Of a stretch of DNA of 29,230 bases, positions 22,208 through 29,230 are shown one piece after another (position 1 is the first letter of the stretch; each line of letters begins with the position of its first letter). This DNA comes from Marinobacterium_E sp035458585 (lineage in GTDB: Bacteria; Pseudomonadota; Gammaproteobacteria; Pseudomonadales; Balneatricaceae). The notes beneath the pieces are model-generated. The model was not told the DNA's origin and searched no databases. It saw nothing but the letters and a program-made list of their open reading frames with translations. Position numbers and translations under genes: made by a program. Location: the NCBI GenBank assembly GCA_035458585.1, contig DATHZN010000130.1, forward strand, positions 1 through 29,230. The letters run 5' to 3'.

Positions 22208-22354
22208 TGCGAAAAGTACAGTGGATTCACTTGAAATAGCGTCACCGGTTATACCAAATTCGCTCATGCTTTCCCTGCAACGGTTCAGTTATGAGTCGCG
22301 CAGCGGCCAGCTAAACTGTAAAATTACGCCACATTCAGTTTCTGGAGTTGTGCA

Positions 22355-24013
22355 ATGGCTCAATACGTCTACTCAATGAACCGCGTCGGTAAGGTTGTCC
22401 CACCAAAACGCGAGATTCTAAAAAATATATCCTTATCATTTTTTCCCGGCGCCAAAATCGGGGTACTCGGCCTCAACGGTGCCGGTAAATCAACTCTGCT
22501 GCGAATCATGGCGGGGGTCGATCAGGATTATATCGGTGAAGCGCGTCCAATGCCCGGTATCAACGTGGGGTATCTACCCCAAGAACCGGAACTGGATGAT
22601 ACCAAGACTGTCCGTGAAGTTGTTGAAGAGGCGGTGGCCGACGTAAAAGGTGCGTTAGCTGAACTGGACGAGGTTTATGCGGCCTATGCCGACCCAGACG
22701 CTGATTTCGATGCGCTGGCCAAGCGCCAAGGTGAGCTGGAGAATCTAATTACAGCCAAAGATGGCCACAATATTGACACTGCGCTTGAGCGTGCAGCCGA
22801 CGCTATGCGACTGCCCCCCTGGGATGCTGAGGTTAAAAACCTCTCTGGTGGTGAGCGCCGTCGTGTGGCGCTTTGCCGTCTGTTGCTCGACAAACCGGAT
22901 ATGCTGCTACTCGACGAGCCCACCAACCACCTGGATGCTGAGTCAATCGCGTGGATCGAACGCTTCCTGAAAGAGTACGCAGGCACCGTAGTCGCGATCA
23001 CCCACGACCGCTATTTCCTGGATAACGCGGCCGGCTGGATTTTAGAGCTGGACAGGGGTCAGGGCATCCCGTGGGAGGGCAACTACAGCTCCTGGCTGGA
23101 GCAGAAAGATGCTCGCTTGGCTCAGGAAGCAAAGCAGGAAGCTGCTCACCAGAAAGCGATAAAAGCTGAGCTTGAATGGGTACGTCAAGGCGCGAAAGGG
23201 CGCCAGTCAAAATCGAAAGCGCGCTTGAAACAGTTCGAAGAGATGAACTCTAAAGAGTTCCAGACACGTAACGAGACGCAGGAGATCTACATTCCACCCG
23301 GCCCACGTCTGGGTGACAAGGTCATTGAACTCAACAATGTCACTAAAAGCTATGGCGATAAGTTGCTGTTTGAAAATCTCAATTTTTCAATCCCTCCGGG
23401 TGCCATCGTTGGGATCATAGGCCCCAACGGGGCCGGTAAGTCGACGCTTTTCCGTATGATTGCCGGTGATGAGCAACCTGACTCGGGCAGCGTTGAGCTC
23501 GGATCCACCGTTAAGCTCGCCTACGTCAATCAGTCGCGCGAACTTGACGGAAGCAAAACCGTATTTGAAGAGATCTCTGACGGCTCCGACATGATCACCG
23601 TCGGCAACTACACGACACCTTCTCGGGCTTACTGTGGTCGCTTTAACTTCAGGGGTTCCGATCAACAGAAGTTCGTTAAAGATCTCTCTGGTGGTGAGCG
23701 CAACCGTCTGCACATGGCTAAGCTGCTTAAAGAGGGTGGCAACGTTCTGCTGCTCGACGAGCCAACCAACGACCTCGATATTGAAACATTGAGAGCGTTG
23801 GAAGAGGCGATTCTGGCGTTCCCAGGTTCAGCCGTGGTGATCTCCCATGATCGTTGGTTCCTCGACCGTATCTGTACTCATATGATCGCTTATGAGGGCG
23901 ACTCTCAGGTGACCTTTTTTGAAGGCAACTACACAGAGTATGCAGAGGACTATAAGAAACGCTTTGGCAAAGACCATCAACCAGAGCGAATCAAGTATCG
24001 CCGCATGAGTTAA
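22355..24013 (+). CDS. ettA: Energy-dependent translational throttle protein EttA (ABC-F)
   Basis: A 552-residue ABC-F ATPase without membrane segments that binds the ribosomal E site and gates entry into elongation according to the ATP/ADP ratio. Domain 1 has Walker A G-L-N-G-A-G-K-S-T at 39-47, L-S-G-G-E-R-R-R and D-E-P-T-N-H-L-D. The arm subdomain lies between them. The linker with W-V-R-Q-G-A-K-G-R-Q-S-K-S-K-A-R follows. Domain 2 has Walker A G-P-N-G-A-G-K-S-T at 356-364, L-S-G-G-E-R-N-R and D-E-P-T-N-D-L-D. The C-terminal R-I-K-Y-R-R-M ending is that of EttA. GGAG precedes the ATG, and a terminator follows 11 bases after the stop. Confidence 0.96.
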   Translation: MAQYVYSMNRVGKVVPPKREILKNISLSFFPGAKIGVLGLNGAGKSTLLRIMAGVDQDYIGEARPMPGINVGYLPQEPELDDTKTVREVVEEAVADVKGALAELDEVYAAYADPDADFDALAKRQGELENLITAKDGHNIDTALERAADAMRLPPWDAEVKNLSGGERRRVALCRLLLDKPDMLLLDEPTNHLDAESIAWIERFLKEYAGTVVAITHDRYFLDNAAGWILELDRGQGIPWEGNYSSWLEQKDARLAQEAKQEAAHQKAIKAELEWVRQGAKGRQSKSKARLKQFEEMNSKEFQTRNETQEIYIPPGPRLGDKVIELNNVTKSYGDKLLFENLNFSIPPGAIVGIIGPNGAGKSTLFRMIAGDEQPDSGSVELGSTVKLAYVNQSRELDGSKTVFEEISDGSDMITVGNYTTPSRAYCGRFNFRGSDQQKFVKDLSGGERNRLHMAKLLKEGGNVLLLDEPTNDLDIETLRALEEAILAFPGSAVVISHDRWFLDRICTHMIAYEGDSQVTFFEGNYTEYAEDYKKRFGKDHQPERIKYRRMS

Positions 24014-24023
24014 GGGTTTATCA

Positions 24024-24050
24024 AGGGTTCCAGTCGGAGCCCTTTTTCTT
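24024..24050 (+). terminator. Intrinsic terminator of ettA
   Basis: AGGGTTCC and GGAGCCCT pair over 8 bases with one G-T wobble around an AGTC loop. A run of five T and further pyrimidines follows. Confidence 0.85.
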
Positions 24051-24122
24051 CTCTGGACAGGAGCAAAGTCGGCTAGCCTGTGCTAAACCTGTAGAGTGAA
24101 TCACTAAAAAGTTGAGCCCCCA

Positions 24123-24491
24123 ATGACCGAAGAGACCTCTAAACGCCGTTTTGATCGCGTCGCCTTTGATGCCGAATGTGAACTGCATATCAACGGTCAA
24201 CCCCCCTCGGTTGTGGAGCTGCATGATATATCCCTCAAAGGGGCGTTGGTTGAGAGCAAAGCGGACTTACCACTTGAAATCGGTGGCGAAGCCGAGTTGG
24301 TGCTTTACCTCTCCAATGAAGTGATGATTCGCATGCCGTCTATTCTGCGTTCCCAGCGTGGTCTGCTATACGGCTTTGAAGTTACCAAACTGGATCTCGA
24401 TAGCGTTGCTCACCTACGTCGTCTGATTGAACTTAATCTCGGCTCAGAAGAGTTAGTTCATCGCAATCTCGAAGCGCTCATTCACGACTAG
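24123..24491 (+). CDS. PilZ domain protein
   Basis: A 122-residue single-domain PilZ protein, expected to bind cyclic di-GMP. The two binding motifs are intact: R-x-x-x-R at Arg8-Arg12 (R-R-F-D-R) and D-x-S-x-x-G at Asp35-Gly40 (D-I-S-L-K-G). A beta-barrel pattern follows, ending in a C-terminal helix (V-A-H-L-R-R-L-I-E-L-N-L). No output domain is attached, so it probably acts by binding a partner. Such proteins often tune flagellar or surface behaviour; the PomAB stator genes in this window are a possible but unproven link. The stop overlaps that of radA by 4 bases, tail-to-tail. Confidence 0.93.
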   Translation: MTEETSKRRFDRVAFDAECELHINGQPPSVVELHDISLKGALVESKADLPLEIGGEAELVLYLSNEVMIRMPSILRSQRGLLYGFEVTKLDLDSVAHLRRLIELNLGSEELVHRNLEALIHD

Positions 24492-25867
24492 ATCGCATCT
24501 AATGCCTGGGTGAGACGATCGACAGTGACGATCTCAAGCCCCGGGATAGCCTCCTTGGGCCTGTTGGCTTTTGGCACTATGGCACGCCTGAAACCATGCT
24601 TGGCTGCTTCTCGGATGCGCTCCTGTCCATTTGGTACTGGACGAATCTCACCCGACAAACCTACCTCTCCCAGCACGATCAGGTCGGCCGGCAAGGCCTT
24701 GTCACGAAAACTTGAGACAACGGCCAACAGCAACGCAAGGTCAGCACCCGTCTCAACCACCCTGATACCCCCGACTACGTTGATGAAGACATCCTGATCA
24801 CCCGTCATTAAACCGCCATGTCGATTGAGCACTGCGAGCAACATCGCCAGACGATTTTGATCCATCCCAACCGCGACGCGCCGGGGGTTGGAGTGGTGCG
24901 AGCTGTCAACTAACGCCTGTAGCTCGACCAGCATAGGCCGGGTCCCCTCCCAAACCACCATTACAACACTGCCGGGACGCGGCTCCTCCCCGCGCGATAG
25001 AAAAATCGAACTGGGATTTTTAACCTCTTTCAGCCCCGCCTCCACCATAGCAAAGACACCCAACTCGTTAACCGCGCCAAAACGGTTTTTATGGCTGCGC
25101 AAAGTACGAAAACGACTGTCAGACTCCCCCTCAAGCTGGAGTGAACAGTCGATCATATGTTCCAACACCTTTGGACCAGCCAATGAACCATCTTTAGTCA
25201 CATGACCAACCAGAAAAATGACAGTGCCCGTCTGCTTGGCATAACGAGTCAGATAGGCCGCACTTTCGCGAACCTGAGCGACGGAACCGGGCGCAGACTG
25301 CACGTCAGTGACGTGCATTACCTGAATCGAGTCGATCACAATCACCCGAGGCTTAATCTGATCAGCGAGATCACAGACTGTCTCTACGTTGGTTTCGGAG
25401 AGCATCTTGAGGTCACCCACATTCAAGCCTAGGCGTTTTCCGCGCATAGCTACCTGCTGCAACGACTCTTCACCGGTTACGTAAAGCGCCGGCATCGCCC
25501 TCACCAGCTCAGCCATCGTTTGTAGCAAAAGCGTGCTCTTACCAGCCCCGGGGTGACCGCCAATGAGCACGGCAGAACCCGGCACAAGTCCCCCGCCCAA
25601 AACACGATCGAGTTCACCGATACCAGTAGCCAAACGGGGCATCTCTGCAAGCGCCACTTCGCTGAGACTCACGACTTTACCTTTTCCTGCAGCATCACCC
25701 GCGTAACCCGAGCGGCGCAGAGCAGCTTGAGCACCACCAGCAGGTGCACTCGCGAGGCGCACTTCAGTCAGCGTGTTCCATGCTTTGCAAGCGGAACACT
25801 GCCCCTGCCATTTGGTGAAGTCCGCACCACAGTCGTTACATACATATGCTTGTTTGGTCTTAGCCAT
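24488..25867 (-). CDS. radA: DNA repair protein RadA
   Basis: A 459-residue RadA (Sms), a RecA-like ATPase helping branch migration and processing of recombination intermediates. The zinc finger has Cys10, Cys13, Cys24 and Cys27. Walker A is G-G-H-P-G-A-G-K-S-T at 103-112; His105 stands where E. coli has Asn. The RadA-specific K-N-R-F-G motif is at 259-263. A Lon-protease-like domain follows (around G-E-V-G-L-S-G-E-I-R-P-V). Length equals the family's norm. It is divergent from metY with 89 bases between. The stop codon overlaps that of the PilZ gene within CTAG. Confidence 0.96.
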   Translation of the reverse strand: MAKTKQAYVCNDCGADFTKWQGQCSACKAWNTLTEVRLASAPAGGAQAALRRSGYAGDAAGKGKVVSLSEVALAEMPRLATGIGELDRVLGGGLVPGSAVLIGGHPGAGKSTLLLQTMAELVRAMPALYVTGEESLQQVAMRGKRLGLNVGDLKMLSETNVETVCDLADQIKPRVIVIDSIQVMHVTDVQSAPGSVAQVRESAAYLTRYAKQTGTVIFLVGHVTKDGSLAGPKVLEHMIDCSLQLEGESDSRFRTLRSHKNRFGAVNELGVFAMVEAGLKEVKNPSSIFLSRGEEPRPGSVVMVVWEGTRPMLVELQALVDSSHHSNPRRVAVGMDQNRLAMLLAVLNRHGGLMTGDQDVFINVVGGIRVVETGADLALLLAVVSSFRDKALPADLIVLGEVGLSGEIRPVPNGQERIREAAKHGFRRAIVPKANRPKEAIPGLEIVTVDRLTQALDAI

Positions 25868-25956
25868 TTAGTCTCCGCGCTTTACCTGAACAGCTTCAGC
25901 AGGCACTATCTTGACAGCTTTCGAAGCAATAACCAGCTTAATAATAAGGAGTTATC

Positions 25957-27228
25957 ATGAAACTCGAAACCCTGGCGGTACATGCCGGTTACCAGCCTGA
26001 TCCGACTACCAAGGCGGTTGCAGTACCGATTTATCAAACTACCTCTTACGCGTTTGACGATGCACAGCACGGAGCGGATCTTTTTGACCTTAAGGTCGTG
26101 GGTAATATCTACACACGTATTATGAACCCAACTACCGACGTTCTGGAGCAAAGAGTGGCCGCCCTGGAGGGTGGCATCGCAGGTCTTGCTGTCGCATCCG
26201 GCATGGCTGCAATCACCTATACTATCCAGACTATTGCTGAGGTGGGTGACAACATCATCTCTGCCAGCGATCTCTACGGTGGAACCTACAACCTTTTTGC
26301 TCACACACTCCCGCGTCAGGGAATTGAAGTGCGATTTGTTCCGAGCAACGATATTGCTGCAATTGAAGCTAAGATCGATGCGCGTACTAAAGGCCTTTAC
26401 TGTGAATCAGTTGGCAACCCCTCTGGCCGCATCGCAGATATTGAGGCGCTTGCAGAGGTAGCTCATCGGCATGGAATCCCACTGATTGTTGACAATACTG
26501 TCCCAAGCCCCGCGCTTTGGCGTCCGATTGAGCAGGGTGCCGATATTATCGTCACAGCCGCAACTAAATACATTGGTGGTCACGGCAACTCAATTGGCGG
26601 TGTGATTGTTGATTCAGGCAAGTTCCCTTGGGCCGAACATAAAGAGCGGTTCCCACTGCTGAACACGCCTGATGTCTCTTACCACGGCGTGGTTTACACA
26701 GAAGCTTTCGGACCGGCCGCCTTCATCGGTCGATGCCGCGTGGTACCGCTACGCAATACTGGCGCTGCCATCTCTCCGATGAACGTGTTTTTGCTACTAC
26801 AAGGGATCGAAACACTCCCGCTGCGTATGGAACGTATCTGTAGCAACACCCAGAGGATCGCTGAGTTCCTTGAAGCACATGATATGGTGACTTGGGTTAA
26901 ATATGCTGGATTACCCTCTCATCAGGACTACTCACTGGCGCAAAAGTATATGGACGGTCAGGCGTCAGGTATTCTGAGCTTTGGTGTTAAAGGTGGGCGC
27001 GAAGCCACGCGGAAGTTCTATGATGCACTGGCAATCTTCACCCGTCTGGTTAACATCGGTGATTGTAAGTCGCTAGCATCGATCCCCGCTGAGACGACTC
27101 ACCGCCAGCTGAACGCTGAAGAGTTAGCTGCCGCGGGTGTAACGGATGACATGGTGCGCTTGTCAGTTGGTATCGAGCACATAGATGACCTGCTGGCCGA
27201 CTTGGAGCAGGCACTAGCAGCCGTCTAA
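25957..27228 (+). CDS. metY: O-acetylhomoserine sulfhydrylase (PLP-dependent)
   Basis: A 423-residue Cys/Met-metabolism PLP enzyme. The start M-K-L-E-T-L-A-V-H-A-G-Y, the S-x-G-M-A-A-I-T segment, Asp179 (V-D-N-T) that holds the pyridine nitrogen, and Lys204 in A-T-K-Y-I-G-G-H-G are all present. The insertion around 220-260 (R-F-P-L-L-N-T-P-D-V-S-Y-H-G) and the total length match O-acetylhomoserine (thiol)-lyase rather than the shorter cystathionine gamma-synthase. It makes homocysteine from O-acetylhomoserine and sulfide. An AAGGAG site lies just before the ATG. A strong terminator follows the stop. O-succinylhomoserine use (MetZ-like) is less likely because of the length. Confidence 0.9.
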   Translation: MKLETLAVHAGYQPDPTTKAVAVPIYQTTSYAFDDAQHGADLFDLKVVGNIYTRIMNPTTDVLEQRVAALEGGIAGLAVASGMAAITYTIQTIAEVGDNIISASDLYGGTYNLFAHTLPRQGIEVRFVPSNDIAAIEAKIDARTKGLYCESVGNPSGRIADIEALAEVAHRHGIPLIVDNTVPSPALWRPIEQGADIIVTAATKYIGGHGNSIGGVIVDSGKFPWAEHKERFPLLNTPDVSYHGVVYTEAFGPAAFIGRCRVVPLRNTGAAISPMNVFLLLQGIETLPLRMERICSNTQRIAEFLEAHDMVTWVKYAGLPSHQDYSLAQKYMDGQASGILSFGVKGGREATRKFYDALAIFTRLVNIGDCKSLASIPAETTHRQLNAEELAAAGVTDDMVRLSVGIEHIDDLLADLEQALAAV

Positions 27229-27246
27229 GGCCGCTAGCAGTTCGCT

Positions 27247-27272
27247 GAGCCCGCTTACCGCGGGCTCTTTTA
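27247..27272 (+). terminator. Intrinsic terminator of metY
   Basis: GAGCCCGC and GCGGGCTC pair perfectly over 8 bases around a TTACC loop, followed by TTTTATT. On the opposite strand no U-tract follows, so it serves metY only. It ends just before the can stop codon. Confidence 0.92.
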
Positions 27273-27274
27273 TT

Positions 27275-27988
27275 CTAGTTCGTCGAACCTAGATGATGAT
27301 CGCAAGTAGAGGCGCTGCTCTGGCCCTCAGTCGATTCGCCTTTAGATTCAATCAACTCAACGGCCTCGTTGAAGACTGAACGAATATCCTCTTTGCAGCT
27401 AACGGTAAAGCCAAGATCACGCAACAAACCATCCCCGAGGCCATAGATCCAGCCGTGAACATTTAGCTCTTGTCCTCGGGACCAGGCGTCGATCACCGTT
27501 GTCGTGTTGCAAACATTAAGCGCTTGGGTAATCACGTTTAACTCACAGAGGCGGTTGATCTGATCCGGTCTCGCGTCCCAGTGACCGAGAAACTTGCGGT
27601 GGTTGTAATAGACATCACGAATGTGGCTTAACCAGTTATCGATAAGACCATGGCGAGTATCCTCCATCGCCGCGGCTACCCCACCGCAACCATAATGGCC
27701 CACCACCATAATATCCTTGACCTTCAGAACCTCGACAGCGTACTGAATCACCGACAGGCAATTCATATCTGAATGCACCACCAGATTTGACACGTTGCGG
27801 TGTACAAAAAGTTCACCCGGCATCAGATCAACAATCTCATTTGCGGGAACACGGCTGTCTGCACAACCGATCCATAGATACTGAGGTGCTTGCTGTGCCG
27901 CTAGCGTCGGAAAAAAATCTGGATTGGCCTCACCAATACTGCGTGCCCAGTGAGCATTCTTCTCAAACAGCGTTTTCAGCGTCTTCAT
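27275..27988 (-). CDS. can: Beta-class carbonic anhydrase
   Basis: A 237-residue beta-carbonic anhydrase that interconverts CO2 and bicarbonate in the cytoplasm. Zinc ligands Cys42, Asp44, His98 and Cys101 and the dyad residue Arg46 (C-A-D-S-R) carry the same numbers as in E. coli Can. The body (H-R-N-V-S-N-L, G-H-Y-G-C-G-G-V, V-H-G-W-I-Y-G-L) is of the same type. A Ser/Glu-rich tail with a C-D-H-H element (about 215-237) is longer than in the E. coli protein. It lies 63 bases downstream of hemE on the same strand, with no convincing terminator between, so co-transcription is possible. Confidence 0.95.
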   Translation of the reverse strand: MKTLKTLFEKNAHWARSIGEANPDFFPTLAAQQAPQYLWIGCADSRVPANEIVDLMPGELFVHRNVSNLVVHSDMNCLSVIQYAVEVLKVKDIMVVGHYGCGGVAAAMEDTRHGLIDNWLSHIRDVYYNHRKFLGHWDARPDQINRLCELNVITQALNVCNTTTVIDAWSRGQELNVHGWIYGLGDGLLRDLGFTVSCKEDIRSVFNEAVELIESKGESTEGQSSASTCDHHLGSTN

Positions 27989-28051
27989 TGGTCAGGTTCT
28001 CAGCGCAGTAACCCCATGCGGCTCAAATATGCCAGCACGGGTTTACCAAGC

Positions 28052-29116
28052 TTAATTATGGTATTGGGCACTTAGTTCGTGTACAGCCTCTACGAAGACT
28101 TTAGCACGCGCCGGGTCGGCAAACTGATGGATACCATGACCCAGATTCATCACATGACCAGAACCGATACCATAGCTCTCCAAAATACGGGCAACCTCTT
28201 CGCGAATACGTGCAGGAGTGCCATAAAGCACTGATGGATCCATATTGCCCTGAAGTGCAACCTTAGCGCCGACGCGACGACGTGCATCGCCAATCTCAGT
28301 CGTCCAGTCCAGACCCAATGCGTCGGCACCGGCCTCCGCCATCGCCTCAAGCCATTGCCCACCGTTTTTGGTAAACATAATGACCGGTACCTTGCGACCC
28401 TCATTTTCTCGAATCAGTCCCGCCGCGATCTTCTGCATGTACTTAAGCGAAAACTCCAGATACATCGGGCCGCTTAGCGCTCCACCCCAGGTATCAAAAA
28501 TCTGTACTGCCTGAGCGCCACTGCGAATCTGCTCGTTGAGATAGAGGATAACCGCATCAGCTAGCTTATCCAGCAGTTTGTGCAGTACCGCCGGGTCTGA
28601 GTACATCATCCCTTTGATATGACGGAAATCTTTGCTTGAGCCACCTTCGATCATGTAGGTGGCCAGCGTCCAGGGACTGCCGGAGAAGCCGATCAGGGGT
28701 ACACGGCCATTGAGCTCACGACGGATCGTTTTAACCGCGTCCATCACATATCCTAGGTCAGCCTGAGGATCAGGAATCGGCAGTGCATCAACATCTGCTT
28801 CGCAACGAATTACTTTTTTAAATCGTGGGCCTTCACCCGTTTCAAAATAGAGGCCCAATCCCATCGCATCGGGAACAGTCAGAATATCAGAGAACAGAAT
28901 CGCAGCGTCCAGTGGGAAGCGCTCAAGCGGCTGAAGTGTCACTTCGCAGGCCAAATCAGGGTTGCCACAGAGTCCCATAAAATCGCCGGCACGCGCACGA
29001 GTCTCGCGGTACTCGGGTAGATAGCGTCCTGCCTGGCGCATCATCCATACTGGCGTTATATCCACAGGCTCCTTTAGAAGTGCGCGTAGAAAGCGATCGT
29101 TCTTCAACTCAGACAT
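28052..29116 (-). CDS. hemE: Uroporphyrinogen decarboxylase
   Basis: A 354-residue cytosolic TIM-barrel enzyme, the same length as E. coli HemE, removing four carboxyl groups from uroporphyrinogen III to give coproporphyrinogen III for haem. The N-terminal M-M-R-Q-A-G-R-Y-L-P-E-Y motif, the F-S-D-I-L-T-V-P-D-A-M-G segment with the catalytic aspartate, G-F-S-G-S-P-W-T-L and the late N-L-G-H-G-I segment are all standard. The frame reaches an ATG at 29173, but the ATG at 29116 (M-S-E-L-K-N-D-R-F-L) aligns with the E. coli start and lies downstream of a candidate -10. A weak AGAG serves as ribosome site. Confidence 0.95.
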   Translation of the reverse strand: MSELKNDRFLRALLKEPVDITPVWMMRQAGRYLPEYRETRARAGDFMGLCGNPDLACEVTLQPLERFPLDAAILFSDILTVPDAMGLGLYFETGEGPRFKKVIRCEADVDALPIPDPQADLGYVMDAVKTIRRELNGRVPLIGFSGSPWTLATYMIEGGSSKDFRHIKGMMYSDPAVLHKLLDKLADAVILYLNEQIRSGAQAVQIFDTWGGALSGPMYLEFSLKYMQKIAAGLIRENEGRKVPVIMFTKNGGQWLEAMAEAGADALGLDWTTEIGDARRRVGAKVALQGNMDPSVLYGTPARIREEVARILESYGIGSGHVMNLGHGIHQFADPARAKVFVEAVHELSAQYHN

Positions 29117-29153
29117 AGGTGAATCTCTATCCATAACTTTCAAGATTTCGGGA

Positions 29154-29159
29154 ATTGTA
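29154..29159 (-). promoter_or_regulatory. Candidate -10 element for hemE
   Basis: TACAAT on minus, 38 bases before the chosen ATG. No good -35 is seen at 17 bases. It lies inside the longer reading frame, which argues for the inner start. Confidence 0.35.
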
Positions 29160-29230
29160 CCCGTTTTGAACATTAGATGCCGCTACTTTACGGTGCAGGA
29201 ACACCGCTAAGCCAACCGCGTTACTGCACC

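Noticed and set aside
25911..25916. Perfect TTGACA upstream of metY
   Set aside because: No acceptable -10 lies 16-18 bases downstream; the region there already approaches the ribosome site.
29117..29173. 19-residue extension of HemE from an upstream ATG
   Set aside because: The inner ATG gives the E. coli length and N-terminus, and the candidate -10 falls inside the extension.

Overview
The window reads as chromosomal DNA of a marine-type gammaproteobacterium, most likely near Oceanospirillales/Pseudomonadales. Three things point there. The block nrdR-ribD-ribE-ribBX-ribH-nusB-thiL-pgpA-ribA, tail-to-tail with xseB-ispA-dxs, is the order I know from Pseudomonas. The flagellar stator pair resembles the sodium-type PomA/PomB. 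Many proteins (GlyA, HemE, Can, RibA, EttA) align almost residue for residue with the E. coli sequences as I remember them. The taxon is an inference; no rRNA or tRNA was seen.

Region 1 (1-8957) is accessory. It opens with a degenerate receiver-domain protein, an unrecognised 90-residue protein and a GNAT acetyltransferase. Then comes a carbohydrate-acid-type catabolic module: DUF1330 protein, SDR dehydrogenase and amidohydrolase-type lactonase on plus, facing an enolase-superfamily dehydratase, a class II aldolase-like protein and an MFS permease on minus, followed by a divergently read type II dehydroquinase-like protein. The enzyme set fits oxidation, lactone opening, dehydration and cleavage of a sugar or related polyol. 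The substrate cannot be named from sequence. A cyclic-nucleotide-binding protein without a DNA-binding domain and a doubtful small ORF close the region.

Region 2 (8961-11031) holds a cytochrome c5 gene ending in a bidirectional terminator, then pomA-pomB on minus. Region 3 (11252-14132, plus) is the isoprenoid operon xseB-ispA-dxs with overlapping start and stop codons; Dxs lacks about 30 residues of a loop present in the E. coli enzyme. Region 4 (14129-20711, minus) is the riboflavin operon together with nrdR, nusB, thiL and pgpA. It makes riboflavin from GTP (RibA) and ribulose-5-phosphate (RibBX, whose C-terminal domain has lost the zinc ligands). The dxs and ribA stop codons overlap inside a strong hairpin.

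Region 5 (20743-29230) holds glyA with its own promoter and terminator, ettA, a PilZ protein whose stop codon overlaps that of radA, metY, can and hemE. These are ordinary housekeeping genes.

Many reading frames extend upstream of the true start through TTG or GTG codons. Starts here were set from Shine-Dalgarno spacing, gene overlap and family alignment. The best candidate for something new is the 1.9-7.7 kb catabolic module with its variant dehydroquinase-like member and candidate palindromic operators. I saw no defence system, mobile element or CRISPR array.
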